In this document: positions 24,890 to 33,870 of the stretch, piece after piece | Position numbering within the stretch: the stretch's first letter is position 1 | Layout: each line of letters begins with the position of its first letter | Assembly (NCBI GenBank): GCA_904419295.1 | Contig: CAJFRA010000001.1 | Location: 121,768 to 185,767 of the forward strand | DNA length: 64,000 nucleotides | Direction of reading: 5' to 3' | From: Candidatus Pseudobutyricicoccus lothianensis | Lineage (GTDB): Bacteria > Bacillota > Clostridia > Oscillospirales > Butyricicoccaceae | The notes under the pieces: generated by a model | The model's database searches: none | The model's input: only the letters and a program-made list of their open reading frames with translations | What the model was told of the DNA's origin: nothing | Position numbers and translations under genes: made by a program

Positions 24890-27292
24890 GCGGCGGATGA
24901 CCGCATTACAATCGGTTTCCAGGCGGGCCAGTACTTTTTTCATCACAGCGTCGGCCTCTTCGTCGGTCAAGGTGTGGTCATAGCTGCGCAGGGCCAGGGA
25001 GAAAGCCACGCTTTTTTTGCCCTGCTCCACTTGTTCGCCCTGGTAGACATCAAAGAGGGTCAGCTGCTCCAAGGTCTTGCCGGCGGCAGCGCGGATGGCT
25101 TTTTCCAGATTCAGCACAGGCAGCTCCTCCTGACAGAGAAGCGCCAGATCCCGGGTGATGGCGGGGAACTTGGGCAGGGGTCTGTATTCCTTTTGCCGGT
25201 CCACCCGCTGGAAGAGGGAGAGCATATCCAGCTCACACACATAGAATTCGGCGCCGATGCCGTAATTGCGCAGAACGGTGGGATGGATCTGGCCTACGAC
25301 ACCCACTTGCTGGCCGTCGCCATCCACAATGGCGGCAGTGCGGCCCGGGTGATAGGTGGGGTTGTCCCGGCAGGGCACAAACTCCAGGCCGGGGATGGAC
25401 AGGCGCTGGAAGATGGCCTCCAAGGCGCCTTTCAACGTGAAGAAATCGCCATCGCCATACAGGCCCATCACCAGGGTGGGGCGCTCATCGGGCAGCACGG
25501 AAAGGTCGGCTTTGCCCTCTTTCACCTGGGGCAAATAGATCTTGCTCAGCTCGAAGAAGCGGCCGGCAGGCAGGCGGTAATTGTAGTTGCGGGCACACAC
25601 TTCCAGCAGACCGGGCAAGGCAGTGGTGCGCATCAGGCTTTGGTCCTCACCCAAAGGGTTGGAAATGACAGTGGCGACCCGCAGGGGCGAATCAGCGGGC
25701 AACAGCAGCTTGTCGTAGACCTTGGGGCTTTGGAAGGACAAAGTCATGATCTCGTTGTAACCCGCAGCCAGGCAAGCGTCGGAAAGATCCCGTTCAAAGC
25801 GCTGATAGGGGTTCAAGCCGCCCTGGGTCACTTCGCCGCCAAACAGGGTGGGCTCAATTTTGTCATAGCCGTAAATGCGGGCCACTTCTTCGGCGATGTC
25901 CGCCATGGTCTCCACATCGTCGCGCCAGGAGGGAACTGTAATGGTGCGGCCCTCCACTTGGAATTGCAGGTCTTTGAGGAAGCGGACCATGTCCTCTTCT
26001 GGGATTTGGGCGCCCAGGAAGCGGCAGATCTTCTCCGGTTCCAGGGGCAGAGTGCGCACCGGCTTTTTCTCCGGGTAAGCGTCGATGACGCCGGTGATGA
26101 TCTCGCCCGCACCCAGCTCTTCCACCAGCTGGCAGGCGCGCATCAGGGCAGGCATGGTGTTTTCGCAGTCCAGACCCTTTTCATAGCGGCCCGAAGCCTC
26201 GGTGCGCAGCCCCAGCTTCCGGGAGGTCACGCGGATGGAGGGGCCGTGGAACGTGGCAGATTCAAACACGATCATCTGGGTGCTTTCGGTGATCTCACTG
26301 TTCAGGCCGCCCATGACGCCGGCCACACCCACCGGCTTTTTGGGGTCGGTGATCAGCAGCATGCTCTCGTCCAGCTGCCGCTCTTGGCCGTCCAGGGTGG
26401 TAGTGGTCTCGCCGGCCCGGGCCCGGCGTACGATGATGGCATTGTCGTCGATGCAGCGGTAATCAAAGGCGTGCATGGGCTGGCCGTATTCCAGCATGAC
26501 GTAGTTGGTGATGTCCACGATGTTGTTGATGGGGCGCACGCCGGCGGCGCGCAGCCGGTCCCGCATCCACTTGGGAGAGGGAGCGATCTTGATGTTGCGG
26601 GCCATGGCGGCACAATACCGGGGGCACAGGTCCGCATCTTCAATGGTCACTTGCAGCAGGTCGCGGATCTCGCCTTCCGCCGGGCGGGCAGGGGGCTGAG
26701 GCAACCGCAGGGGCAGCTCGAAGGAAGCGGCCGTCTCTCGAGCCAAACCGATGACGCTCAGACAATCCGGCCGGTTGGGGGTGATCTCAAATTCGAACAC
26801 CGTGTCATCCAGCCCCAGCGCACGGGTCACAGGCTGGCCCAGCACCGCTTCTTCGCCTTCGTTTTGATACACCAGAATGCCGTTGGGGTCGGCGTAGGGC
26901 AGATCGTGCAGGGTGAGCCCCAGTTCGGCAAAAGAGCACAGCATGCCGTTGCTCTCTACGCCCCGCATCTTCGTTTTTTTGATGACCACGCCGCCGGGCA
27001 GATGAGCGCCGTGGAGGCAGGTGGGCACCACATCGCCGACGGTCAGGTTTTTGGCGCCGGTGACGATCTGCACTTGTTTGTCGCCCACATCGATCTGGCA
27101 TACCACCAGTTTGTCGGCATCCGGGTGCTTTTCAATGGAGAGCACCTTGCCCCAGACTACGTTGCTGATCTGGTCGGCCGCATTTTCCCAGCCTTCCACT
27201 TTGGAGCCGGTCATGGTCATGCGGGCCGCGTAGGTTTTGGGGTCCTTGTCAATGGACACATAGTCGTTGAGCCACAGATATGGTAAATTCAT
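24887..27292 (-). CDS. pheT: Phenylalanyl-tRNA synthetase beta subunit
   Basis: The 801-residue beta chain carries the tRNA-binding EMAP-like domain (about 40-150), the B3/B4 editing domain ('EFEITPNRPDCLSVIGLARE', shown in part), B5 and the C-terminal FDX-ACB anticodon fold. 'GVAGVMGGLNSEI' and 'GLRTEASGRYEKGLD' are strongly conserved. AAAGGAGA precedes the ATG. It lies 29 bp after pheS in the same T-box-controlled operon. The stop codon lies at the edge of repeat array A. Confidence 0.97.
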   Translation of the reverse strand: MNLPYLWLNDYVSIDKDPKTYAARMTMTGSKVEGWENAADQISNVVWGKVLSIEKHPDADKLVVCQIDVGDKQVQIVTGAKNLTVGDVVPTCLHGAHLPGGVVIKKTKMRGVESNGMLCSFAELGLTLHDLPYADPNGILVYQNEGEEAVLGQPVTRALGLDDTVFEFEITPNRPDCLSVIGLARETAASFELPLRLPQPPARPAEGEIRDLLQVTIEDADLCPRYCAAMARNIKIAPSPKWMRDRLRAAGVRPINNIVDITNYVMLEYGQPMHAFDYRCIDDNAIIVRRARAGETTTTLDGQERQLDESMLLITDPKKPVGVAGVMGGLNSEITESTQMIVFESATFHGPSIRVTSRKLGLRTEASGRYEKGLDCENTMPALMRACQLVEELGAGEIITGVIDAYPEKKPVRTLPLEPEKICRFLGAQIPEEDMVRFLKDLQFQVEGRTITVPSWRDDVETMADIAEEVARIYGYDKIEPTLFGGEVTQGGLNPYQRFERDLSDACLAAGYNEIMTLSFQSPKVYDKLLLPADSPLRVATVISNPLGEDQSLMRTTALPGLLEVCARNYNYRLPAGRFFELSKIYLPQVKEGKADLSVLPDERPTLVMGLYGDGDFFTLKGALEAIFQRLSIPGLEFVPCRDNPTYHPGRTAAIVDGDGQQVGVVGQIHPTVLRNYGIGAEFYVCELDMLSLFQRVDRQKEYRPLPKFPAITRDLALLCQEELPVLNLEKAIRAAAGKTLEQLTLFDVYQGEQVEQGKKSVAFSLALRSYDHTLTDEEADAVMKKVLARLETDCNAVIRR

Positions 27293-27321
27293 CGCTCTGA
27301 TATCTCCTTTCCTGGTTTGCC

Positions 27322-28341
27322 TTAGAACTGTGTGAGGAACCGCAGGTCGTCTTCGTAGAACAGGCGCAGATCATCGATCTTATACCGCTGCATGACGATG
27401 CGTTCCAACCCGATGCCAAAGGCAAAGCCGGAATATTCCTCCGGATCGATACCGCAGACCGAGAGCACCTTGGGGTGCACCATGCCGCAGCCCAAAATTT
27501 CAATGAAGCCCTCCCCTTTGCACAGCGGGCAGCCTGCGCCGTGGCATTTGAAGCAGGTCACATCCATTTCGGCGGAAGGCTCCGTGAAGGGGAAGTGGTG
27601 GGGGCGGAAGCGCACCCGGGCCTCTTCGCCATAGAGGCGCTTGGCGAACACTTCCAGCGTACCTTTCAGGTCGCCCATGGTAATGCCTTTGTCCACCACC
27701 AGGCCCTCGATCTGGTGGAACACAGGGGAGTGGGTGGCATCCACTGCGTCGCTGCGGTACACACGGCCGGGCGCGATGACACGGATGGGGGGCTTCTGCT
27801 TTTCCATGGTGCGGATCTGCATGGGGGAAGTCTGGGTGCGCAGCACGATGTTGTCGTTGATGTAGAAGGTATCCTGGGTATCCCGGGCCGGGTGGTTTTT
27901 GGGGATGTTCAGCGCTTCGAAGTTGTAATAATCCAGTTCCACCTCTGGCCCTTCGGCAATGGAGAAGCCCATGCCGGTGAAGATGTCGTACAGTTCATAC
28001 AGCACAGTGTTCAGCGGATGGCGCTTGGCCAAAGGCAGTTTTTGGCCGGGCAGCGTCACATCGATGGTCTCGGTCTGCAGCTTGTGGGCGATCAGGCGCT
28101 GGGCCAATTCGGCCTGCTCCCGCTCGATGGCCTCTTCGATCTTGGCCCGGACCTCGTTGGCCAACTGGCCGATGACAGGCCGTTCTTCGGCGGACAGTTT
28201 GCCCATCCCCCGCAGGATAGCGGTCAACTCACCCTTTTTGCCCAGGTATTTCACCCGGGCTGCTTCCAGTTCTGCTTTGGAAGAGGCATGTTCCACTTCT
28301 GCCAAAGCGGCTGAAAGGATCTGACTGAGCTGTTCTTTCAT
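27322..28341 (-). CDS. pheS: Phenylalanyl-tRNA synthetase alpha subunit
   Basis: The 339-residue catalytic chain of the class II enzyme. It has an N-terminal coiled coil, then '[24 protein letters not shown]' (shown in part), '[12 protein letters not shown]' and the C-terminal '[15 protein letters not shown]'. A Cys4-type insert '[14 protein letters not shown]' is present, as in many Firmicute PheS. ATG 28341 follows AAAGGAG; the ORF track start (28599) reads into the T-box leader. Confidence 0.97.
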   Translation of the reverse strand: MKEQLSQILSAALAEVEHASSKAELEAARVKYLGKKGELTAILRGMGKLSAEERPVIGQLANEVRAKIEEAIEREQAELAQRLIAHKLQTETIDVTLPGQKLPLAKRHPLNTVLYELYDIFTGMGFSIAEGPEVELDYYNFEALNIPKNHPARDTQDTFYINDNIVLRTQTSPMQIRTMEKQKPPIRVIAPGRVYRSDAVDATHSPVFHQIEGLVVDKGITMGDLKGTLEVFAKRLYGEEARVRFRPHHFPFTEPSAEMDVTCFKCHGAGCPLCKGEGFIEILGCGMVHPKVLSVCGIDPEEYSGFAFGIGLERIVMQRYKIDDLRLFYEDDLRFLTQF

Positions 28342-28394
28342 GGTTTGCACTCCTTTTATTTTCCATGTTCTTTTGTTCTCGGCAGCAGGATGGC

Positions 28395-28665
28395 AACAAA
28401 AAAGGCTTCCATCCCAAAGGGACGAAAGCCGGACTTCCGCGGTACCACCCTGATTTCCGCTCTGCATAGGCAGGCGGACACTCAAACAGCCGTAACGTGG
28501 CCAGACGCCGGGGCCTACAGCAAGCAGGTTCAGCCCAAGTGCTCCAAAGTGAACTTCCCAGTCTGCACCCGTTGGCGGCTTACAGCCGGTGGCCGCCATT
28601 CTCTGCCCGGGGAATCAAAACCGGTACTCTCTTTTTCATCGCATCGCCATGTTTGATTTTCCATT
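28395..28665 (-). ncRNA. Phe T-box riboswitch leader of pheST
   Basis: The minus strand carries the canonical T-box AGGGTGGTACCGCGG (28437-28451), followed by a terminator hairpin (GGCTTTCGTCCC...GGATGGAAGCC plus T-run, 28395-28430). Upstream is a Stem I region with the AGAGAGTACCGG-like element. The likely specifier codon is TTC at 28551-28553, followed by A. Uncharged tRNA-Phe would stabilise the antiterminator and switch on pheST. Confidence 0.93.
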
Positions 28666-28672
28666 AAAATTA

Positions 28673-28701
28673 TATATATCACATCGGCAAAAGAAAAGCA
28701 A
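28673..28701 (-). promoter_or_regulatory. Candidate promoter of the pheST leader
   Basis: Minus strand TTGCTT and TATATA with 17-bp spacing, just before the T-box Stem I. The overlapping TATAAT (28669-28674) is an alternative -10 with a poor -35. Confidence 0.5.
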
Positions 28702-28710
28702 CGTTTTTTT

Positions 28711-29222
28711 GCTGGGCCGGCAACGCCAGCGGGTGTGACGTGGGAGGAGACCGGGAGCACAGCCGCTGCGAACCGAGCGGTAAGACGGCCGGTAGCACCC
28801 GATACGCCCGCCCGGGCCGGCAACGCCGGCAGGTGTGACGTGGGAGATATCCGGAAACACAGCCGCCGCGAACCGAGCGGCAAGGCGGCCGGTAGCACCC
28901 GTTGCGCCTGTCCGGGCCACCGGACCGGCGGGTGTGACGTGGGAGGAGACCGGGAGCGCAGCTGCTGCGAACCGAGCGGCAAGGCGGCCGAAGCTTCCCG
29001 CTGCGCCTGTCCGGGCCACCGGACCGGCAGGTATGGCGTGGGAGAAGACCGGGAGCACAGCCGCTGCGAACCGAGCGGTAAGACGGCCGGTAGCACCCGT
29101 TGCGCCTGTCCGGGCCACCGGACCGGCAGGTGTGACGTGGGAGGAGACCGGGAGCACAGCCGCCGCGAACCGAGCGGCAAGGCGGCCGAAGCTTCCCGCT
29201 GCGCCTGTCCGGGCTACCGAAC
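28711..29222 (+). repeat. 99-bp tandem repeat array B (5 copies)
   Basis: Unit starts (GTGTGACG or variant) fall at 28733, 28833, 28932, 29031 and 29130, a period of 99-100 bp. Each unit contains a GTCCGGGCCACCGGAC self-complementary motif and a CGAACCGAGCGG block. There are no unique spacers between units. The orientation is opposite to array A. The last unit runs into the acpS stop codon. Confidence 0.92.
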
Positions 29223-29591
29223 CCGGACCCGGGCTAGGGCAGTGGCGGTAGCCAGGGTCTTGGTGTGGGAAATGGAGACCCGCAGCTGGACCTGGGGGAA
29301 CCGAAGGGCTGCCTGGCCCAGCAGCCGGACCTGGGGTTCACCTGCGGGGCTGTGAAAGATCTCGATCTCCCGGGGCAGCAGGCCATAGAGCCCCACGCCC
29401 AAAGCCTTGGCCACGGCCTCTTTGGCGCAGAAAAGGCCGGCGGCGCTGGCTGACTGCCGCTTTGGCCCCAAGCTGGCCAGGTAGGCTTGTTCTCCAGGCG
29501 TGTAGACACCGTGGAAAAAGGAGGGCTTTTGCAGCAAACGTTCAAAGCGTTGGTTCTCCTCCAAATCCGTGCCGATCCGCCAATCTTCCAT
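29214..29591 (-). CDS. acpS: Holo-[acyl-carrier-protein] synthase
   Basis: Transfers 4'-phosphopantetheine from CoA to acyl carrier protein. 125 residues with 'RIGTDLEENQRFERLL', 'AGLFCAKEAVAKALG' (Mg2+/CoA binding) and 'LRVSISHTKTLATATAL'. The ATG at 29591 has GGAGGA 9 nt upstream. An ATG at 29600 overlaps the recQ stop as ATGA but touches the SD; coupling to recQ is likely either way. The last residues (ARVRVR) lie at the edge of array B. Confidence 0.9.
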   Translation of the reverse strand: MEDWRIGTDLEENQRFERLLQKPSFFHGVYTPGEQAYLASLGPKRQSASAAGLFCAKEAVAKALGVGLYGLLPREIEIFHSPAGEPQVRLLGQAALRFPQVQLRVSISHTKTLATATALARVRVR

Positions 29592-29596
29592 CGCGT

Positions 29597-31420
29597 TCAT
29601 TCCTCCGTTTCCCGCCGCCATTGGGCGATAGCATCCAAAAATACAGCTCCATATTGTTCCATTTTCTTTTGCCCCACGCCAGAGACCTCCAGCATTTGTC
29701 CCCAGGTGGCCGGCGCCTTGCCGCTCATATCCTGGAGCGTTGCGTCGGAAAACACCACAAAGGCTGGCACGCCCTGCCGCCGGGCCAATTGGGCCCGCAG
29801 CGTGCGCAGCCGCTGAAACAGCGCAGGGTTGGGGGCAGCTTTTTGGCGGTGTTTCTGGCTTTGGGCGCCTGGCTCCACCCGCTGCCGGATCAATACTTGC
29901 TGTTGACCGCCGATCAGCTGCGTCGCCAGCGGCCCCAGCTGCAGGATGGGATATTTCCCTTCCTTTACCACGAGGAAATCCCGCCGCACCAGCAGCCGCA
30001 GCAGATCGCCCACCTGCCGGTCCGTCATGCCGGCCAGCGCACCGTAGCCCTGGTACCGGGCCAGGCCCCACTCTTCCACCCGGCCGGTCTCCGCGCCGCG
30101 CAGCACTTCCGATACCACGCCATATCCAAAGCGCTGGCCCATCTGCTGCACGCAGAGCACCGCCCGACGGGCCTGAGCTGTCAGGTCCACCTGTTGAAAC
30201 ACGCCGCCGCAGTTGCTGCAGTTGCCGCAATGGTCCGGGGCCTGCTCGCCAAAGTAGTGCAGGATGGTCTGGCGCAGGCAGTCGCCTGTCTGGCAGTAAT
30301 CGGCCATCTGCCGCAGCCGTCCCATATCCCGGGCGATCATTTGCCGGGCGGTCTGTTCGTCCAACGCCTCGCTCTCCCGCCCCTTTTCGATGAGGAACCG
30401 GGCGGTGGTCACATCCTGGCCGCTGTAGAGCAGGATGCAATCGGCCGGCGCCCCATCCCGGCCGGCACGGCCCGCTTCCTGGTAGTAGCTTTCCATATCC
30501 TTGGGCATGTTGTAGTGGATCACGTAGCGCACGTTGGATTTGTCGATGCCCATGCCAAAGGCGTTGGTGGCCACCATGATGGGAGCTTCATCAAACAAAA
30601 ACGCCTGCTGGTTTTGCTGGCGTTCCTCCGGTTCCAACCCTGCGTGGTACCGGGTAGCCGGCAGGCCCGAAGCCTGCAGAAATGCGCAGACTTCTTCCAC
30701 ATTCTTGCGTGTGGCGCAGTAGATGATGCCGCTCTGGCCCTTGTATTTGCCCATACAGTCCAGCAACGCCGCCTTTTTGTCTTTGGGATGCTGCACTTCA
30801 TAATAGAGGTTCTTGCGATCGAACCCGGTGGTGACAACAGCGGGCTGCTGCAACTGGAGCAGGACTTGGATATCCGCTTTGACCCGAGGGGTGGCTGTAG
30901 CGGTAAAGGCGGCCACCACCGGCCGGTGGGGCAGTTTTTGCACAAAGGCGGGAATATCCAAATAGCTGGGGCGGAAATCCTGCCCCCATTGCGAGACACA
31001 ATGGGCTTCATCCACCGCCAGCAAGTCGATGGGTGCGGTGCAGGCAAATTCCAGAAAGCGGTCGGTGAGCAGCCGTTCCGGCGCCACATAAATGATCTTG
31101 TATTGACCCAGCATGGCATTTTCCAACGCTTTGAAATACTGGGCACGGGTAAGGGAGGTGTTGAGAAAAGCGCCTGCCACACCGGCTTGGCGCAGGCTCT
31201 GCACCTGGTCACGCATCAGGGAGATGAGAGGGGATACCACCAAAGTGATGCCGGAAAACACCAGGCCGGGCACTTGGTAACAGATGGATTTGCCTGCGCC
31301 GGTGGGCATGACGCCCAAAGCATCCCGGCCCTGCAAAATGGCGTCAATGACCGCCTCTTGCCCCTGGCGGAATTGGTCGTAGCCAAATACTTGTTTTAAC
31401 ACCCGGTGCTTTGCATCCAT
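29597..31420 (-). CDS. recQ: ATP-dependent DNA helicase RecQ
   Basis: A 607-residue 3'-5' helicase. Walker A 'MPTGAGKSICYQVP', motif II 'DEAHCVSQWG', then the RQC zinc site 'CRQTILHYFGE...CGNCSNC' and a winged helix. A C-terminal HRDC domain ends 'MLEVSGVGQKKMEQYGAVFLDAI' (shown in part). ATG 31420 has AGGAGG upstream; the ORF track start adds 60 unrelated codons. Followed by acpS with a stop/start overlap. Confidence 0.95.
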   Translation of the reverse strand: MDAKHRVLKQVFGYDQFRQGQEAVIDAILQGRDALGVMPTGAGKSICYQVPGLVFSGITLVVSPLISLMRDQVQSLRQAGVAGAFLNTSLTRAQYFKALENAMLGQYKIIYVAPERLLTDRFLEFACTAPIDLLAVDEAHCVSQWGQDFRPSYLDIPAFVQKLPHRPVVAAFTATATPRVKADIQVLLQLQQPAVVTTGFDRKNLYYEVQHPKDKKAALLDCMGKYKGQSGIIYCATRKNVEEVCAFLQASGLPATRYHAGLEPEERQQNQQAFLFDEAPIMVATNAFGMGIDKSNVRYVIHYNMPKDMESYYQEAGRAGRDGAPADCILLYSGQDVTTARFLIEKGRESEALDEQTARQMIARDMGRLRQMADYCQTGDCLRQTILHYFGEQAPDHCGNCSNCGGVFQQVDLTAQARRAVLCVQQMGQRFGYGVVSEVLRGAETGRVEEWGLARYQGYGALAGMTDRQVGDLLRLLVRRDFLVVKEGKYPILQLGPLATQLIGGQQQVLIRQRVEPGAQSQKHRQKAAPNPALFQRLRTLRAQLARRQGVPAFVVFSDATLQDMSGKAPATWGQMLEVSGVGQKKMEQYGAVFLDAIAQWRRETEE

Positions 31421-31683
31421 CCCCAGTCTCCTCCTGTGGTTTTCGTTTCGTTCTGCTCCCCGCGCTGCAAGCCCAGGACACATCACCCTCGTTTCGGCTG
31501 CCCGGCCCGCATGCAGAAAGATGCAAAACAGGCACTGAGCCGCCCTGTTATTGTAGCACCCCAGCCGCCGCCGGGCAAGACAAGCAGAGGGCGGAAGCAA
31601 AAGAGCCGATATGGTAAGCTTGGCACAGCACGCGCATTGTCAAAAAAAGATTGGCAAAAATGCCAAAAATGAGACGGACAATC

Positions 31684-31712
31684 TTGCTACAAATTGTTGT
31701 ATTTGGTAGAAT
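31684..31712 (+). promoter_or_regulatory. Promoter of the 31,734 gene
   Basis: TTGCTA and TAGAAT separated by 17 bp, 21 bp before the start codon. Confidence 0.7.
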
Positions 31713-31733
31713 TGCAGAAAGGAGGTTTTGACG

Positions 31734-32477
31734 ATGAAACGACATGTCTCATTTTTTGCCCTACCTCTGCCAATCATATTGGCCGCACTTTTGCTGCTGC
31801 CCCAACAGGGGGGCCCGGTGCAGACAGAGCCGGACTTGCCCACGGAAGAAGTCACTGTGTCCTTCTACGCCGATTACCCCACTTACCCATCTTTGGAACA
31901 GATGTGTGACGCGGCGGATATTATTGTCACCGGCCAATACACCGAATATCTCTCTTCCTGGAATATGAACCGGGATGCCAGCGACCCCAGCAAAGAAGAT
32001 CCGAACACCTATTCCGAGGGCCGCCTGTACGCCTTTCAGGTGGATCAGGTATTGAAAGGCCAGGCGCCAGAAGCCATTACCGTGAACAAACAATACAGCT
32101 TGGGGGCCCGGTATTATGTGGGGCAGGTGGATGGGGAGCATGTCTATGCCCCTTACCAGATGCCAACCCCTTATTGCATCGAGCCGGAATATGGTCGATC
32201 CTATATTTTGTTTTTGTCCTATGATCCTCAATTTGACCACTACTTTGCCGTGGGAGAACCCTGGGAGATCTTGCTGCGGCCCGATGGCAGCGCGGAACTG
32301 AAATCGTTGATCTTTGGCGATGAACCTCAGGCCGCACCGCTTTCCGCCGAGGCGAAAACAGAAGACGCCATTTACCGCATCATTGTGGAAAACGACGACA
32401 TTGGCCGTTACGAAGATTTCATTGCCCCTCTTTCGGCAGAACAGGTGATGGAACAAATCCGATCTGCCCTTTCCTAA
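31734..32477 (+). CDS. Secreted or membrane-anchored protein of unknown function
   Basis: 247 residues. The N-terminus 'MKRHVSFFALPLPIILAALLLL' is a signal or anchor segment without a lipobox Cys. The mature part is acidic and contains 'MCDAADIIVTGQYTEYLSS' and 'GRSYILFLSYDP', a layout seen in small Clostridia proteins annotated only as hypothetical. AAAGGAGG precedes ATG 31734. It has its own promoter and terminator, so it is monocistronic. No function is proposed. Confidence 0.75.
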   Translation: MKRHVSFFALPLPIILAALLLLPQQGGPVQTEPDLPTEEVTVSFYADYPTYPSLEQMCDAADIIVTGQYTEYLSSWNMNRDASDPSKEDPNTYSEGRLYAFQVDQVLKGQAPEAITVNKQYSLGARYYVGQVDGEHVYAPYQMPTPYCIEPEYGRSYILFLSYDPQFDHYFAVGEPWEILLRPDGSAELKSLIFGDEPQAAPLSAEAKTEDAIYRIIVENDDIGRYEDFIAPLSAEQVMEQIRSALS

Positions 32478-32500
32478 TTCATTCTGAAAAAGAACAACAA

Positions 32501-32540
32501 CGGCACCCGACAGAAGACCTTCTCTGCCGGGTGCCGCTTT
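32501..32540 (+). terminator. Terminator after the 31,734 gene
   Basis: CGGCACCCGACAGA pairs with TCTGCCGGGTGCCG (one mismatch) and is followed by CTTTTC. Confidence 0.75.
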
Positions 32541-32592
32541 TCTATGACGCAACGTCGGCCCGGTGGCCCGGACAAGTTGTTTCTTTATTGGC

Positions 32593-32621
32593 TTGACAAC
32601 AGTACTATACTGTTATATACT
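32593..32621 (+). promoter_or_regulatory. Promoter and autoregulatory operator of the GntR-ABC operon
   Basis: TTGACA and TATACT are 17 bp apart. The spacer holds a perfect inverted repeat AACAGTA-CTA-TACTGTT (32598-32614), with another TACTGTT half just downstream. This is a typical position for binding by the GntR protein encoded next. Confidence 0.8.
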
Positions 32622-32642
32622 GTTTGCGAAGGGAGGGAAGAC

Positions 32643-33014
32643 ATGCAGATCATAGTCAACCATTCCTCCATGGTGCCCATTTACGAGCAGATCGTAGAGC
32701 AGATCAAGGCACAGATCATGGAGGGCAAATTGCAGGCAGAAGCGGTGCTGCCATCGGTGCGGGGGCTTGCCAAGGAATTGCGCATCAGCGCTTTGACGGT
32801 GAAAAAAGCCTATGACTATTTGGAAGAAGAGGGCTTCACGGTCACAGTCCACGGCAAAGGCACCTATGTGGCGGCGTCCAACGCCCAGCGCCTGCGGGAA
32901 GAACAGCAGAAGCAGGCAGAGGCCGAATTGGAGCAGGCCATTCAAAAGGCCAGGCGCTGCGGCCTGACAGAAGAGGAGATCCGCCAGATGGTGGAATTGA
33001 TTTTGGAGGGATAA
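32643..33014 (+). CDS. GntR family regulator (YtrA-like)
   Basis: A 123-residue regulator. The winged helix (residues 10-75) shows 'PIYEQIVEQIKAQI', 'LPSVRGLAKELRISALTVKKAYDYLEEEG' (in part) and 'GKGTYVA'. Only a short helical tail follows, so it has no ligand-binding domain, which is typical of the YtrA subfamily controlling ABC exporters. It is followed 1 bp later by the ABC ATPase gene. The palindrome in its promoter suggests autoregulation, probably in response to envelope stress. Confidence 0.9.
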   Translation: MQIIVNHSSMVPIYEQIVEQIKAQIMEGKLQAEAVLPSVRGLAKELRISALTVKKAYDYLEEEGFTVTVHGKGTYVAASNAQRLREEQQKQAEAELEQAIQKARRCGLTEEEIRQMVELILEG

Positions 33015-33015
33015 C

Positions 33016-33870
33016 ATGTTACAGATCCAGGGGTTAGAGAAAAACTACGGCAGTTTCCGGCTGCGCTGCTCGCTGCAAGTACAGGCCGGGCAAGTGACAG
33101 GGCTGGTAGGCCAGAACGGGGCGGGCAAGAGCACCACGTTCAAATGCGCTTTGGGGTTGACGCAGATCGACGGGGGAACCATCCATCTGATGGGGCGCAC
33201 ACCGGATGAGCTGACGGCAGAAGACAAACAGGGCCTGGGGGTGGCCCTTTCGGATTCCGGCTTTAGCGAGTATCTGAGTCTGGGGGATATCATCCCGGTG
33301 ATGAGCAGCTTTTACCCGGCCTTTGACGCCAACCAATTCCGGCAGCAATGCACCCAGTTCGGCCTGCCGCTGAACAAAAAACTCAAGGAATTTTCCACCG
33401 GCATGCGGGCCAAAGCCAAGCTGCTGCTGGCCATGAGCCACCGGGCAAAGCTGCTTATTTTGGATGAGCCTACCGCAGGGCTGGATGTGGTGGCCCGGGA
33501 GGAGCTGCTGGATCTGCTGCGGGCCTATATGGAAGAAGACGAGGGGAGGGCAGTGCTCATCAGTTCCCACATCTCCAGCGACCTGGAAGGGCTGTGCGAC
33601 GACATTTACATGATCCACCAAGGGCAGATCGTTTTGCATCAAGATACCGATGTGCTGCTGGGCCAATACGGACTGCTGAAAGCTACGGCAGAACAATACG
33701 GGGCTTTGGATAAACAGTATCTGTTGCGGGTCAAACGTGAGCCCTATGGCTACAGCTGCCTGACAGACCAGAAACAATTTTACCAGGAGAACTACCCGCA
33801 GCTGGCGGTGGAAAACGGCAGCATCGACCGGGTGATGGCCATGATAATCCAGGGGGAGGATGTACGATGA
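33016..33870 (+). CDS. ABC transporter ATP-binding protein
   Basis: A 284-residue ATPase with Walker A 'GLVGQNGAGKSTTF', signature 'LKEFSTGMRAKAKLLLAM', Walker B 'LLILDEPTAGLD' and the H-loop 'ISSHISSDLE'. The C-terminal extension of about 80 residues fits the YtrB-like exporter subfamily. It lies between the GntR regulator and the permease gene (ATGA overlap). The substrate is unknown; related systems respond to cell-wall antibiotics. Confidence 0.93.
   Translation: MLQIQGLEKNYGSFRLRCSLQVQAGQVTGLVGQNGAGKSTTFKCALGLTQIDGGTIHLMGRTPDELTAEDKQGLGVALSDSGFSEYLSLGDIIPVMSSFYPAFDANQFRQQCTQFGLPLNKKLKEFSTGMRAKAKLLLAMSHRAKLLILDEPTAGLDVVAREELLDLLRAYMEEDEGRAVLISSHISSDLEGLCDDIYMIHQGQIVLHQDTDVLLGQYGLLKATAEQYGALDKQYLLRVKREPYGYSCLTDQKQFYQENYPQLAVENGSIDRVMAMIIQGEDVR

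Noticed and set aside
24842-27286. 814-aa plus-strand ORF antisense to pheT
   Set aside because: Complete overlap with an unambiguous pheT; no motifs.
28342-28599. N-terminal extension of PheS in the ORF track
   Set aside because: It translates the T-box leader; the true start is ATG 28341 after AAAGGAG.
28530-29355. Several overlapping ORFs in repeat array B, with repeating 33-residue translations on both strands
   Set aside because: They arise because the 99-bp unit is a multiple of three. No SD or signal, and the same pattern is open in multiple frames.
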